A DNA stretch of 64,000 nucleotides, from NCBI RefSeq assembly GCF_000002425.4, contig NC_037269.1, forward strand, positions 12,646,675-12,710,674, read 5' to 3'. The notes under the pieces are model-generated. The model was given only the letters and a program-made list of their open reading frames with translations. It did not search any database and was not told where the DNA came from. The position numbers and the translations under genes were made by a program. Source of the DNA: Physcomitrium patens. Lineage: Eukaryota; Streptophyta; Bryopsida; Funariales; Funariaceae. Of this stretch, positions 11,134 to 23,685 are shown piece after piece; positions within the stretch are counted from its first letter, which is position 1; every line of letters starts with the position of its first letter.

Positions 11134-12106
11134 TGCGTCGTTTCTTTGGACAATATTGAGCAGTGTGCTTAGGTTCTCCGCAATATAAACATAATCCTTC
11201 TTGACGACGACGAATCTTTTCTTGCTCAGTTAGAGGTTTAAAACGTACCGCGTCAATTTACATGTCTTCTACTTCCGAATGTACGTTTGGCAAAGATGTT
11301 GATGTTGCCATTGAGTAATAACGTTGAGGTTCCCGTGGATGATTCTCGGATCGAAATTCAAAAAGTCGATTATCACATTTTACCGCAAAATCGATTGCTT
11401 GACTCAAAGTTTGAGGATCAGGTAAGTTGAGCATCAATTTCTTTACTTCGTATTGCAATCCATAAAGAAATTGACTAATGAGTGCAGCATCATCCCACTT
11501 GATGTCAATTGCAAATTGTCGAAATTGTGAAGCATATACTGTTACTGAGCGATTTCCTTGTCACAGAATTCGGATCTTATTTGTTGCAACACGAATTGCA
11601 TCGTGTTCACCATACATAGATCGAAACTCCGCCAAAAAAGCTTCCAAATTGTCCAATATTGGATTTCATTCTTCAAGAAAAGACGAAAACCACGATAATG
11701 CAAAACCAGAAAGTAGAGTACCAATAAACCTGACTTGTGATCCTGGAGTTGGATAGCTTTGCGGTTGAAGTTCAATTGCCAATTGTACTTGATTGATGAA
11801 CCCTCGAAACTTTGATCTCGTACCATCGAATTTCTCAGGTAAGGCAATTCTTGGTTCTCTAGTGCTTATAGGGTGTTGTACAATTGGAGAAGGAACGTGA
11901 TTTGTTGTAGATGTTGAAGCAGCTCCGATCATCTCTATATCTCCACTTTCTGCTATTCTTGTTCTTTCATGTGTTGGTGAATTGAGTTGATGCATCGCAA
12001 GCATTAACTCCCTCATTTGCTCTTGCATTTGTGCCATTGCACTCTTCACTTCAACAAGCTCTGTCATAATGGCACTAAGAAGAAAAATTTGTTTGATATT
12101 GCTCAA
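11100..12106 (-). pseudogene. gag: gag of element A (three stops and a frame change)
   Basis: Reads from a start at 12106, or more likely 12067 (MTELVEVKSAMAQ), through a coiled N-terminus, EPRIALPEKFDGTRSKFRGF, and YASQFRQFAIDIKWDDAALI to a zinc knuckle CLYCGEPKHTAQYC (CX2CX4HX4C) near 11190. In-frame stops lie at 11666-11668 (TGA), 11561-11563 (TGA, from CGA) and 11258-11260 (TAA, from CAA). A one-base length change in the G run near 11130 moves translation into the pol frame, ahead of KRICPATIGTVQLEP. Whether the intact family fuses gag and pol or shifts frame cannot be decided from one copy. Confidence 0.85.
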
Positions 12107-12259
12107 GACAAAAGAAAAGAAAGACTTGATAATAAAGAAGATACTAAGAACAATATCAGTTTAGAAGTGGGTAATCCACAAACTTCTAATATGCTTATGT
12201 CTTGTCAAGAGAAAGGGGTAATCCATTCTTACTCAAGAAAAAACAAAGCTTTGATATTG

Positions 12260-12279
12260 TAAGTGTACTCTTGTCAATC
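12260..12279 (-). promoter_or_regulatory. Possible primer-binding region of element A
   Basis: Minus-strand sequence after the 5' LTR reads GATTGACAAGAGTACACTTA, followed by CAATATCAAAGC. The latter resembles TGGTATCAGAGC with G-to-A-type changes but sits about 20 bases from the LTR end, so the call is weak. Confidence 0.3.
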
Positions 12280-12831
12280 TGTCAAGGACAAAGACTCGAT
12301 GAGGGAAAATATACACCAAAAGGCTATCTCGATATAATAAGTCAAAATATAAACAAGTAGGTATATTAAAAGGAAACTGGAATGGCTATTGCCACAAGAT
12401 AAGAAACTAAAGACTCTTGAACCTGGACTAGAAGCAAGAAAGGAGTTGACAAGAGTGAAGAAGCCTTCACTCTTGTCTCTATATATACTATCTAACTAGG
12501 GGCTACGTGGCGACGTTCTATAGGACCTCCAATATGTGTTGACTTTGTAGGACACATGCCTTGACTTATAAGGCAAGTTTTTCTATGTGTGGGCCACATA
12601 GTTAGCTTGATCTTCAAGCTAACAACATGTGTGGCACATGGCCAACTTGTTGACCACGTTTTTAATCCAAAAAGTCAATTAAAGACACCTATGAAGTCAA
12701 AGCAGTATCTAGGAAGTTTCTAGGAAGCTTCTATATTAAATATTATAGAATTAACTTACTTTTATCTACTTTTACTTACTTCTACCTATTTCTATATGTA
12801 ATTATTAGCTTACCTGATTATGGCCGTGACA
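12280..12831 (-). repeat. 5' LTR of element A
   Basis: 552 bases matching 6459-7010 with about six differences. Read on the minus strand it starts TGTCACGGCC and ends CCTTGACA. The promoter TATA box lies inside it. Confidence 0.93.
12478..12490 (-). promoter_or_regulatory. TATA box of element A 5' LTR
   Basis: TAGTATATATAGA on the minus strand, followed by the conserved GACAAGAGTGAAG. The same TATATATAGAGGCAAGAGTGAA block survives in the LTRs of C and G, so it is a conserved core promoter. Confidence 0.65.
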
Positions 12832-12836
12832 AAAAG
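12832..12836. repeat. Target-site duplication of element A (right)
   Basis: AAAAG, matching 6454-6458. Confidence 0.85.
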
Positions 12837-13604
12837 CCAACATCCAACAAGGTACTTCTATTAAAACCAATCATGGGGATCCTACCATTGACATAATGAA
12901 AATTTTAAAAGACCAATTGAGTTTCTTCAATCAACATAACTTTGACCTTTCAATATAATTTTTTTAAAGAATATAATATAATTATTGCTATAAGATAGGT
13001 TACATGAAGCAAATGTACTCAAAATAATTCATGAAAATTTACAAGATAGAGTCAAATCAAATAAAAGAGCTTTGTTTAAATGTACAATTTGCTATACAAA
13101 ATATTACTTCTATGACATAACTTAGAATAACTAGAATCTAAAAATTACTCTTTTGAAGCCAATACAACCTTCACTTTGGACAAAAAAATAATTAAGTATT
13201 TAAAGCAACTCTATCTTCTTTGAAAATTAATAACATCAATTCCAAATAATACCTTGATAATAGAAGTATTTAGTATATTACTAATAATTACCAATATCTT
13301 AATAATTTAGAATCTTGTAATAATAATATCAAAATTACAAATAGATAGAATCATCTTATTATTGAAAAATAGACTATATAATTTAATCTTCCATCTAGAG
13401 AAATAAAACAAAAATAAAATGATCTTTACATATTTGGATTAAAAAAAAAATTGTTATTCATAGAATCATTTATAAGTAACTAGTTCATTATAAGTTTTGA
13501 TGATAAAAATTATTTTTTGTATAGCAAAAGACACAACAAAGTCACAAAAAAGGAGTTTGGAACTACATCAATAAATTATATTAACTTAATTTTTAAATAC
13601 ATAC

Positions 13605-13651
<47 letters not shown>

Positions 13652-13864
13652 CTTTGTAATTATATACCATTATAAATTTAGTTTAAACAAAGTTCATAAG
13701 ATAAAATTATAGTATTATAGATTCAATTATATAAATCATTCTACATTATATGATTTATTGATATACAATATGGCTACAAGAATTCTTCACATCTCCATTT
13801 ATTAATAAATCTGTAATTACTACCAAGAAAAAAAATAATCTCAAATAAGCCTTTTAGGAGCAAG
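12837..13864 (+). pseudogene. Continuation of copia element E (gag and following region), strongly decayed
   Basis: Resumes the element E reading interrupted by A (CCAACATCCAACAAGG). Frames are short and full of stops. No zinc knuckle or protease can be recognised. It ends where chromovirus C inserts at 13865. It includes an AT microsatellite. Confidence 0.4.
13608..13647. repeat. AT dinucleotide microsatellite
   Basis: About 20 AT units inside the copia remnant. Confidence 0.9.
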
Positions 13865-14403
13865 TGTCATGGATATACATAGATACTCTAATAAATACCT
13901 ATATGATTAGGTAGAAGTAGATAAAAGTAAATAAAAGTAAGTTAATTTCATAATACCTTTTAGAAAAACTTCCTAGAAGCTTCAAAGATGCTACTTTGAC
14001 TTTATATATGTTTGTAGTTGATTAGTAGGTTAGAATCTTCGTCAATAAGTTAACCACGTATTGATAGATTGTAAAACAAGTTAACTATGTGGCACACATA
14101 TAGAAAACTTGTCTGACAAGCTAAAATATATGTTTTACAAAGTGAACATATTTTGGAGGTTAAGTAAGAAATTACCATGTAGCTCCTAGTTAAGAGTATA
14201 TATAGAGGCAAGAGTGAAACCTTCTTCATTCTTGTTAATACTTTTTTAGTCGTTAATCTTATTTTTTGACTTTCTAGTCTTTTTGTTTTTAGCAACAACC
14301 ATTCTAGTTCAATAATATATCATCTTTGAATAAATTTTTAGTTCTTTTTAGTATCACAAGAGTATATTGAGGATTTCTTTTTCTAAGATTCATATCCTTG
14401 ATA
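13865..14403 (+). repeat. 5' LTR of element C
   Basis: Starts TGTCATGGATATACATAG and ends ATATCCTTGATA (originally TTGACA). It contains a TATATATAGAGGCAAGAG core promoter near 14198-14215 and the block CTTCCTAGAAGCTTC near 13970, a heat-shock-element-like dyad. It aligns with 24268-24795 and more distantly with the LTRs of A. Confidence 0.85.
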
Positions 14404-14789
14404 GTTTAACAAGAATGTTAACTTATTGGTCTTGTCCTCTTTTAGAAGTGAGTGAATTATCTTACATCTATTGTTATATTTTGAAGGTTGTGGACTATCT
14501 ATCCTTAAACAAAAAATCTTATTTTTTTAACATCGATCTTTTCTTTAAAGAGAAGAAATTACACCTCTTTGTGGAAGTTTTCATTTGGTATTAGAGATTG
14601 TGGATTACCTTCTTCTAATTTAATTTTTTGAATTTTTTAAAATTATCTATAGAAAAAAGATTATAGATGCTACTTTCAAAAAAATGAGAATACTTTTCTA
14701 ACTATTATGGATCTTCAAGAGCTTGTCAATATTCTAAGAGTAGAAATCTCATGTATTTCCAACGTGAATTATATGCAAAGTTAGTTAAG
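14404..14789 (+). other. Leader region of element C and deletion junction
   Basis: Non-coding leader between the LTR and the remaining pol. A tRNA-primer-like TGGTATTAGAG sits at 14586, about 180 bases from the LTR end; a related sequence occurs in the leader of G near 63090. The text jumps to reverse transcriptase near 14790, so gag, protease and the catalytic reverse transcriptase core are missing. Confidence 0.45.
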
Positions 14790-17700
14790 TGAATATTCCA
14801 TACTATTAAAGTTGACTTCTTAGTATATATCATTTCCAATGAAGGGCTAATGATGGATCCAAAGAAAGTCCAGACTATCATAGATTGAAAGATTCTAAGA
14901 ACAGTAAGGAACGTGCAATATTTTTTAGTCTTTGCCAAATACTATTGAATCTTTAGGAAGAATTTTTCTCAAGTTATAGCTTCACTTACACATTTGATTG
15001 TAAAGACAAACTTGAGTGGAGTAAAGAAGCCAAAGCATCATTTGATGCTTTAAAAAAGAAATTTACTTCTACATCAATTTTATATCATGTCGACTTTTCT
15101 AAAGTATTTTTTATAAAAACAAATGAATACGACTTTGCATTCTATGCAATATTATCAGAAATGGAAGAAGATGACAAATTCCATCTAATAGCTTTCTATT
15201 CTAATTTTTATTTAGCAGTCAAGATTACTTATGAGATTCATAATAAATAACTCTTTTCAATCATGGATTCATTTCAAGAATGGCATGACTATTTAGAAGG
15301 TGCCTTGAATCTAATCATCATGTATACAAATTATAAGAACCTTAAGTATTTCATGTCAACACATATTTTGAATCATGGCCAAGCTCATTAGAGCATGTCT
15401 TTATTAAGATTTGATTTTAAGATAACTTATCAACTTGAAAAATAATAAGGTTTGTCGAACACTTTTTCTAGACATTTTCATCTTGTACCAAAAGAGGATG
15501 ATGCATCTTTTGATCAATAAATAACTATTTTATTAAAGCCAAAATAATTTGAGAGATGATTTTACATTCTAGAAGGTAGGGCACAATTAAATGGTATTCA
15601 AACTCGTCATGGCTTTCTAATAGCCTGATATTTTGGATACAAGAAGACTTTGGAGTTAATATCGAGAGATTTTTGGTGGCTTCAAATGTAGAAGGTAGTC
15701 AAAGACCTTGTACAATCATGTGATATTTGTTCAAGATTCAAAATTCCTTGCCATTAACCTTATAGACTTCTTCAGCCATTACTTATTCTACAACTACCAT
15801 AGTCTTTTATTTTTACGAATTTTATTACAAATCTTCCACTCTCAAATTTATATGATTCTATATTTATAGCAGTAGATGATTTTATCAAAATGGCATATTT
15901 TATACCATAAATAAAATCTATCATATATCAAGAAATAACTAAGTTTTTTTTTAACAACATCTATTGCTATCTTGAATTGCCTAAAGATATTATTTTGAAT
16001 AGGAGGATTCAATTTATATCAAGATTTTAAAAAATACTTTTTAAGATTCTAAAGGTAGATATAAACTTCTCTTTAATTTTTCATCTTCAAATTGATGGAT
16101 AAATAGAACAAGTAAATAAAATATTAGAGTAGTATTTGAGGTGTACCATCAATTATCATCAAGATGATTGGATAATTTTTTTATTATTGGTAGAGATTGC
16201 ATACAATAATTTAATATACTCTTCCACTCAAAAAATACCTTTCTTTGCCAATTATGGTTTTCATCTATGATTTGATACTTTTGATTTTTGAAAAGTTGAT
16301 AATCTTATGGCAGAAGATTTAGCAAATAATTTATCAAAGCTACATACAACAATGAAGGTACAGTTGAAGAGAGCTCAAAAATGACAAATTTTTTAATGTA
16401 GATGCCTATTGCAAAGAATAACCACAATTCAATGTAGGTGTTAAGGTATGATTACTTTGTTACAATATCAAAACTACTCATCTTTGTGACCAGTTGGACT
16501 ATCATAGGCTTGGGACTTTTCCTATTAATAAATGAGTTAGTTCTATTACTTATCAATTATATCTACCAATGTTGTATTATAATTTTTTATAGTATATAAA
16601 AATTAACTAAAGTAGATAATATATTTATAAGTATTAATATACTTTAGAATAGTTAGTAGGTTAATTTAAAGAGAGTTGATGTAAGAAAATTTATTTTAAA
16701 ATTTACTTATGTTGATTATAGTATTTAAAATATATAGGATTTAAATATTTAGTATAAAATTTATAGAGAAGATTGGGACTCAAAGATGAAGATTCAAACC
16801 TCTAAAAAGCTTATTTGGAGGAATAAAAGCAAGATATGGATGGATGAAGGCTAAAAGTAATGATCTTTACAAGCATTCAATAAACATTTAGCAAGCTACT
16901 TACGACCATAATAAGGATTTTGGTGACTTTAGAAAGGGCATTCGAAAATTTTAAATAAAAGGTTGTAAGATTTATAATTTAGACTACAATTTGTATGCAA
17001 ATTTTAGAGGCTTTAGAATCAAGGTGATAAAGTTATAGCCATTTGAAGTTGATGTATCTTTTAAAGATATATTGTTGCTATTATGAGGATACGAGGAGTT
17101 TTATAATAGATTTTGGAGATTAAAAGGTATAATCACAAGGATAATTTTAAGATCTATATCTCTTATAAAAGAATTTTTGCATTTGAAATTTGTATGAAGA
17201 AGTTATAGAGTATTGAAGACATCATATATAATTCATAGACAATAAGTGAGTCATTTTGTTGATAGTAATGGTTGAAACCATATCTTTAGTTTTCAAATGA
17301 ATTTTTAGCTTAAAAAATTATATATCAAAATTTTATGGTGTTTAAATACTTACTTTATAAAATATAAAGAAATTTATACACATGTGTACATATATATTTT
17401 TAAAGCTATTGTGAGATATTGAGATATTATTAAAAGTAGCTTTAAAAGTATATATGTACTTTATATAGAATTTGGATTTATTTGGATGGTCCAATCATGA
17501 GATATGACTTATTGAAGTTTGGAAAAAATTCACCTTAAGGATATATATAAGGTTTTATAATATTTTTATTACATTTTGGTGATCTTTGGTACTTAAGACT
17601 TATGTATTGATATAAATATCCCTAAAAGAAAAAAATTATATATAAACTTGGTATTTTTTTAATCTTGAAGCTTGATTGAGTAATTAGTAATAGCTAGAAG

Positions 17701-18050
17701 TCCAACACTTTCTTAAAGAAAATTCTCTCTGTCACGACACAAAGTAATTGAAGATCCACCTTCTATTTCACATATCTCAACTTGAGCCATATAAAACAGT
17801 GAATATCTCAAGAAGAAGATAAATACCACTTCTTTCTATAGAAGTTGATAATAATTAAGAATTTGAGATAGAAGGAGACTTAGATTTAAGGCAGTGCCAA
17901 AATAGGTTGGAATATCTTGTTCATTGGCATAGATATGATATTAGTAAACATAGATGGGAGCAAGCAAAGAATCTTGCAAATACAGTAAAGAAAATTGAAG
18001 CTTTTCATCAATGACATCGATCAAAATCAAGATGAAGAATAGCAAATCTT
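14790..18050 (+). pseudogene. pol remnant of element C (reverse transcriptase end to chromodomain)
   Basis: Readable pieces in order: GLMMDPKKVQTIID (reverse transcriptase end), RNase H with a TDASDF-like block near 15110, integrase zinc site near 15720 (CDICSRF), integrase core, then after the interruption at 16569-17736 the linker SQLEPYKTVNI and the chromodomain EYLVHWHRYDISKHRWE near 17910-17980. There are stops in every domain; most differences from A are C-to-T or G-to-A. Confidence 0.8.
16569..17736. repeat. Probable solo LTR inserted in element C pol
   Basis: About 1.17 kb starting TGTTGTATTATAAT and ending GTCACGACACA, with no coding sequence. It splits the integrase C-terminal region: LYLP before it and the EDPPSISHISQLEPYK stretch after it. 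The exact target duplication is unclear (ACCAA against CACAA), so the ends are approximate. The ACGACA end resembles the LTR end of element H. Confidence 0.5.
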
Positions 18051-18138
18051 TGCTATAAAAGAAAAAAAATTAAAAGAACATAATGCTCTACCTTCTATTC
18101 TGATTTGTAGCTTTTATATATTTGTGATGCTAAGGAGA

Positions 18139-18186
18139 TGAAGAATCAACAACCAATAGATTCAACTCAAGAACTTCATTTGCGGA
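18139..18186 (+). pseudogene. Extra gene of element C, 5' fragment
   Basis: Starts MKNQQPIDSTQEL, matching MESQQPVDSTQEP of the intact copy at 7474-7052. It is cut by element D at 18187 and continues at 23849. Confidence 0.8.
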
Positions 18187-18345
18187 TGTTACAATCATAC
18201 AATTAAAGAAGATTTGAAAAGATTCTAGAAGGTTCTAAAAAGATTTTTATAGATCTTGGAAGGTACCAGAAGGTTCCAATAGATTCTATAAAAGTTCTAG
18301 AAGGTCATAAGAGATCATGGAATGTTTTAAGAGGCTTTAGAATGA
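18187..18345 (+). repeat. Truncated 5' LTR of element D with heat-shock-element-like array
   Basis: Only the first 150 or so bases of the LTR remain; the rest, with the leader, is deleted, so gag follows closely. It contains GATTCTAGAAGGTTC (TTC-GAA-TTC in 5-base register, 18223-18235) and GAAGGTACCAGAAGGTTC (18259-18276), matching the array in the 3' LTR. Confidence 0.7.
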
Positions 18346-18355
18346 AGAACTATAT

Positions 18356-18830
18356 ATGAGCATACATAATGGTCAAGGAATTGGAGTACCTCAAGCACCA
18401 CATCAAATGGCAATAGACGTTCCAAATTCTCAAATAATTACATCTACTTCAATAAATATGGGAGGTGTATCCACTCCAGGCAATGATTTCATAATAATAA
18501 TAGCAAAAGAACCAAGGATCAACCTTCCAAAAAAGTTCGATGGGACTTGCTCAAAATTTTGTGGCTTTATAAACTAAGTACAAGTAATCACCTTCCTTCT
18601 ACCTCAAAAATATTCCATTCAAGCATTTCATGTTGGTTTGATTGGAACATTGTTCTTAAGTCAAGTTTTATCTTGGTTCACTTCATTATTTGAAAAGAAT
18701 TCTCATATATTGCACAATTTTGAAGCATTTTTGGTAGTATTTATAGAAGCATTTGGTGAACATGATAAGATTCATTTTTCAATAATTAAAATTTGAAGTC
18801 TTTGACAAAAAATATATTTTACATCAACGT
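18356..18830 (+). pseudogene. gag remnant of element D
   Basis: The first 73 codons are open (18356-18577) and include EPRINLPKKFDGTCSKFCGF, matching EPRIALPEKFDGTRSKFRGF of element A. It continues with stops through SWFTSLFEKNS and FGEHDKI. A decayed zinc knuckle (LRELGHKVDNC) lies near 19170-19200. Confidence 0.75.
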
Positions 18831-19379
18831 ATGTCTCAAATTTTTAATAATTAGTATGTAATATAAATTTAAAAAAAAGGATGTATTGATGAACCAATTT
18901 TATTGGAGATTATTAGACAATATCAAGGACTTATTGTTGTCTATGCTAGATCTTCAAATACTCAATGAAGCCATTAATCAAGTTGTGAAGTGTGATAACC
19001 ATTTATTTCAATGATGGTAAGATAAACGTTCTTCAATTATGCCACATGTATACACCAATTATTTTGCAACTTCTTCACCATCCAATTCTAATGAACATTT
19101 CAAAGCAAAAGATATATAGATTGATGCAGTTCGCTTCAAACCTCTTTTTGAGTAAGAAAAAAAGTATTTAAGGGAACTTGGCCATAAGGTTGATAATTGT
19201 TCAGAGAAATACCAACGTACATATTGAATGAAGAGTGCTGCCACATCATCAAAAACTTTGCAAGAAAACGAGGGTGTCTAGCCACAGTAAGGAATGTGCG
19301 ATTGGATTCTTCACTATCACAAATCAAAAAAGATCTTATATTCTCTCCCAATGCTTCTTATTATTTTACTATACCTATA

Positions 19380-22300
19380 TAGTTAGGAGTCACAAAACTA
19401 GAGTATCATGCATTACTTGATTTAAGAGCCTGTGCATGTTTTATTGATAAAGAATTATTTAGATTACATAAAATATGTATGGTCAAAAAATCCAAAGCCA
19501 TACATATAGAAGTAACAGATGATCAGCCTTTATCATCTAGAAACATCTTTCATGAGACAATTCTATTAGAAATAACCTTCGACAACTATAGCAACCAAGT
19601 AGTATTCAACATTATTAAATCACCATCAAGTTTAGTCATTTAAGGACTCTCACAGCTTAAAAAATACAATCCACGAATAGATTGGATATCTTGAAAGTTA
19701 GAATTTTTTTTAATAGATCATAGAACCACCAGATCTATGAAAAAGCTTTTAACACTTGATAAGTCAAAACTTAAACAACATTTATTTATTTGAGCTAGAG
19801 CATTTTTGAGGGTGATCAAACAAGGCACTATTTTTGCTCTCTATACAAATCCATGATCAAAACCTACGGTTGCTACAACAACAATTCTAGAGGTGTATAT
19901 GGATTTTGTAGATGTATTTTAAAAAAAAATACAAACATCTTGCCGAAGCATTGCCCTTACAATTATATGATTGTTCTTCAAGAAGGTGCTCAACCACCAT
20001 TTGGATCCATATACAATTTATTCCAAAATGATCTTAGAACTTTAAAAGATTACATCAATGAAAATTTAGCTAAGAATTTTATTTGACATTCCAAGTTGCC
20101 AGCTAGTATTTCAATATTATTTGTGAAGAAAAAAAATGGATCTTTATGAACGTGTGTCAATTATTGCAATCTCAATAAAATAACAATAAAGAATTGATAT
20201 TTATTGCCATTGATATCCAGACTTCTTGATTAACTTAGCCAAACAAAGATCTCTATGAAGATTGATCTACAATATACATATAACTTGATATGCATTAACG
20301 AGAGAGAAGAAGATAGTATTTTGCACTAGGTATGGATATTTTGAATATAATATCATGTCATTTGGACTTACCAATATACTAGCCATATTCCAATACTTAA
20401 TGAATGACATATCTTATGAGCATCTTGATGTCTTTGTTGTGATCTATTGGAATGATATTATAATCTTTTTTAAGAATCCGGAAGACTACAAAAAACATAT
20501 CCACCTTGTATTGGAAAAACTACGAAGTATTGGACTATATGCAAACCTAGAAAAGTATGTATTTCATGCACCGTAAGTTGAATTTGTTGGATATATTATT
20601 TTCAACAAAGGCCTTTTTATAGATCTAAAGAAAGTACAATGAATCATCGATTGGGCAAAGCCAAAAATTACATGTAATGTCCAATACTTTCTTAGATTTG
20701 TAAACTTCTATAGGATTTTTGTTAGAAATTACTCCAAGATTATTGCTCCATTTATGCAATTGACATGCAAGGATAAGCTGGACTAGTGCCTGAAAGTAGA
20801 GAAAGCTTTTCAAAGCTTAAAAAATGCTTTGACAACATCTCCAATTTTTATACATCTAGATTTCAATAAGATTTACTTTATGGAGAGTAATGCCTCAGAC
20901 TTTGCATGAGAAGTAGTCTTATTGCAATATAAAGAAGATGAAAAACTTCATCTAATTGCATTCTATTTTAGAAAAATCTAAGGGACAAAAATCAACTATA
21001 AAATCTACAATAAAGAATTGCTTGCGATTGTGGATTCTTTCCAAGAATGGCGCCACTTTCTTAAAAGCATCTCTCATTAAATAACTGAATATATAAAATA
21101 CAAGAATCTTGAATACCTCATGTCAGTACAAGTCTTGAAGCATGGCTAAACGCGTTAGAATATATGTTTATTATGATTTGATTTTTGCATCACATATCAA
21201 CTCGAGAGCTAATAAGGGTTATCAAATACATTATCAAGACGTTCTTACTTTGAATCAAAAAAAAACAAAGCAGCATATGATCAACAATAGGCAACCTTGT
21301 TAAAGCTTAAGCAATTTTATCTTTGAGCAACCAATGTATCAATGCCTGTGGATTTATTATTTTTTGATCAAGTTTATAAAGTCTCAACTACAGACCTTCT
21401 TGTTCTTAATATCAAGCATCTTACCAACAACCTTCCTGAAGAGTCTTCTAAATTCAAAATTGAAGACAATCTCTTATTCTTTGAAGAACATTTGTTTATT
21501 CTTAAAAGACTAACTCACCTGCACGTTCTTCAAACATGCCATGACTTCTTTGTAGTCAAAAATTTTGAATTCAATAAGACCTTAGAACTTCTATCTAGAG
21601 ATTTTTGGTGGCCTAAAATATAGAAGGACATTAAAGAATTTGTACTACCATGTAATATTTGTTCAAGGTCAAAGAACCCTCAATATCAACCATATGGACT
21701 TCTTCAATTCCTTCCTATTTCAAGACAACCATGGTCATCTATTTCTATGGATTTTATTATAGATCTCCCACCATCAAAGTCATTTGATACTATCTTCGTA
21801 GTTGTTGATTAATTGACCAAGATGGCACATTTTATATCTTGCAAGAAGTCAATTACTAGTGAAGAGATGGCAAGACTTTTTATTGACAATGTCTATCATT
21901 ACCACGGATTGTTAGACAACATTATGTCAAATCTTCAGCCACAATTTATATCAAGGTTTTGAAAGGCACTCTTTAAGATTCTTAAGGTTGACATCAATAT
22001 TTCTTCTGCCTTCCATCTTCAAACTAATGGCCAAAAAAAGTTCATCAACCAAATTTTTGAGTAATATTTGAGGTACACCATCAACTATCAATAAGACGAC
22101 TAGATTTTCTACTTATCATTAGTGGATTTTGCATTTAACAACATAATCCATGCATCTATGTAATAAATGCCATTCTACTCAAACTATGGTGATCATCTAA
22201 AGTTAGATATAATAGAGCCTTGAAAGTTGATAAATCCAAGAACAAAGAACCTTGCTACACAGATGGCCGAACTTCAAGCAACCTTGAAGACTCACCTAGA

Positions 22301-22800
22301 AAGGATTCAACAACATTATAAGCTTGTGGCAAATGAATTGATAAAGGAACATCATCCATTCTAAGTTGGTGACAAAGTGTGGTTTATTTGGCACAATATA
22401 AAAATCAAAAGGCCATGTAATAAGTTAGACTATCAAAAGTTGGAACCATTTGTGATTTAGAAACAAATCAATAATATAATTTATTGCTTGGAATTACCTT
22501 TATCCATGAAGTTTCATCAAGTCTTTTCTATTTCACTTTTGGAAAGGTATAAAGAATCAAACATACCAGATCAAAGACAACTACATCTCCTATGATTGAA
22601 ATTAATGATCATGTTGAATTTGAAGTAGAAGAGATATTAGATTCAAGGATAAGACATAGAAGGTTTGAATATTTGATCCATTGGCATGGATATGATATCA
22701 ATAATTGTACATGGGAATCAGCTGATAATCTTATAAATACACAAATGAAGGTTCAAAAGTTCTATCAATAACATCTATCTAGACAAAAATCAGTAAAATG
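19380..22800 (+). pseudogene. pol remnant of element D
   Basis: Order: protease (LLDLRACACFIDKELF, about 19416; the catalytic DSG is lost), PSSLVI and KYNPRIDW, reverse transcriptase from about 19930, with the YLDD box reading YWND near 20446, RNase H near 20870-21240 (ESNASDFA), integrase near 21490-22200 (zinc site, SMDFIIDLP, then a lost second Asp), and a chromodomain near 22615-22740 (FEVEEILDSRIRHRRFEYL). The longest surviving open frames are about 93 codons. Dead copy. Confidence 0.8.
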
Positions 22801-23071
22801 AGGCACAATAGCTTAATAAGATGGCTTCACTATGATGATTTTTAGTTCTTGGCTTCATAAAAAAGGGGGATGAGATAGCCTTTAAAGAGGCAATTTTTTC
22901 AAATATTTACAATAATATAAGTGAGTAGTTCGAGTTCATGACCATAGCTTGTTTATATTCTTTTGGTCTTATCTACTTTATGTGATATAGGTAGTTAAAA
23001 GATAGACACCCTACCGATCATATCATCTCAACTAAGTAGCTCATGAGAGAGAATGCCAACATAAAGAGCTA

Positions 23072-23314
23072 TCTAAATCACAAAAACATTGAAAGATATC
23101 GAGTGATAGATTGCTGATAATTGTATTTGAGATAGAACTTGCTTGTGAAAGACGCCCAAAAAGAGTGTTTGTAGGATTATTCTATAATAAATATATCGAA
23201 GTTAATGCTTGCTCACAAGTAGTAGGCTTGGAGTACTATCAATGGTCAGAGGGGCCTATGAACCATTTGCCTTGCAAAAAACAATTGGAATATGTAATGG
23301 ATATTATACAATAG
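23072..23314 (+). pseudogene. Extra gene of element D
   Basis: Open for 67 codons at 23111-23314. The segment SDRLLIIVFEIE aligns with RDSRCLVILLEV and EYYQWSEGPMNHL with EHYQWLRGPINHL of element A, followed by QLEYVMDII against RSEYVANTI. Identity is low elsewhere, so the shared block marks the conserved core of this unknown protein. Confidence 0.7.
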
Positions 23315-23409
23315 ATCTTCAACTTTTTGTACATATACTGACTTACAGCAACATTGCTTCTCAAAGACCTCAAAATTAGAGGAAGAAGTGATGTCACAAA
23401 TATACAATT

Positions 23410-23590
23410 GAAGAAGGTTTAAGAAGGTTCTAGAAGATTCTAAGAAGGTTATAGAAGATTCTAAGAAGCTTCTTGTAGATCCTAGAAGATTCCAAAAGAT
23501 TCTATTGAGTTCTAAGAAGGTTCTTAAAGATTTCAATAGATTTTAAGAAAGTTTTAGAAGGTCAGAGGAGATCTTGGAAGGTTCTAGAAT
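23410..23590 (+). promoter_or_regulatory. Heat-shock-element array in element D LTR
   Basis: Repeated GAA and TTC units at 5-base spacing. 23423-23440 reads GAAGGTTCTAGAAGATTC, a perfect four-unit GAAnnTTCnnGAAnnTTC. Further units follow at 23443-23475 and beyond. Heat-shock factors bind three or more such alternating units. The array lies about 100-280 bases upstream of the TATA box, in the U3 part of the LTR, where enhancers sit. Heat response is inference. Confidence 0.6.
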
Positions 23591-23685
23591 GCTTAGATGA
23601 TTAAGAAAGTTGCCAATGAAGGATCTTAGGCTTACTTTGTTTCTAAGCCTCATGGAAACTTTTCAAGAAGCTTCTTAAGACCTAG

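Larger units (their letters stand above)
6459..12831 (-). mobile_element. Element A: nearly complete Ty3/gypsy chromovirus
   Basis: 6.37 kb element transcribed on the minus strand, with two 552-base LTRs that differ at only about six sites, a 5-base target duplication AAAAG, a polypurine tract, Gag, Pol with a C-terminal chromodomain, and an extra gene before the 3' LTR. About 1% LTR divergence makes it the youngest element here apart from H. Gag and Pol carry three in-frame Gag stops (11666, 11561, 11258), one Pol stop (8418) and a one-base frame change near 11130, so this copy is probably not autonomous. Chromoviruses of the Tcn1-like group are known from mosses and fungi; assignment to that group is my inference from integrase and chromodomain style. 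Confidence 0.93.

Noticed and set aside
14586..14599. TGGTATTAGAG as the primer-binding site of element C
   Set aside because: About 180 bases from the LTR end fixed by the GCAAG duplication; recorded only as leader sequence.
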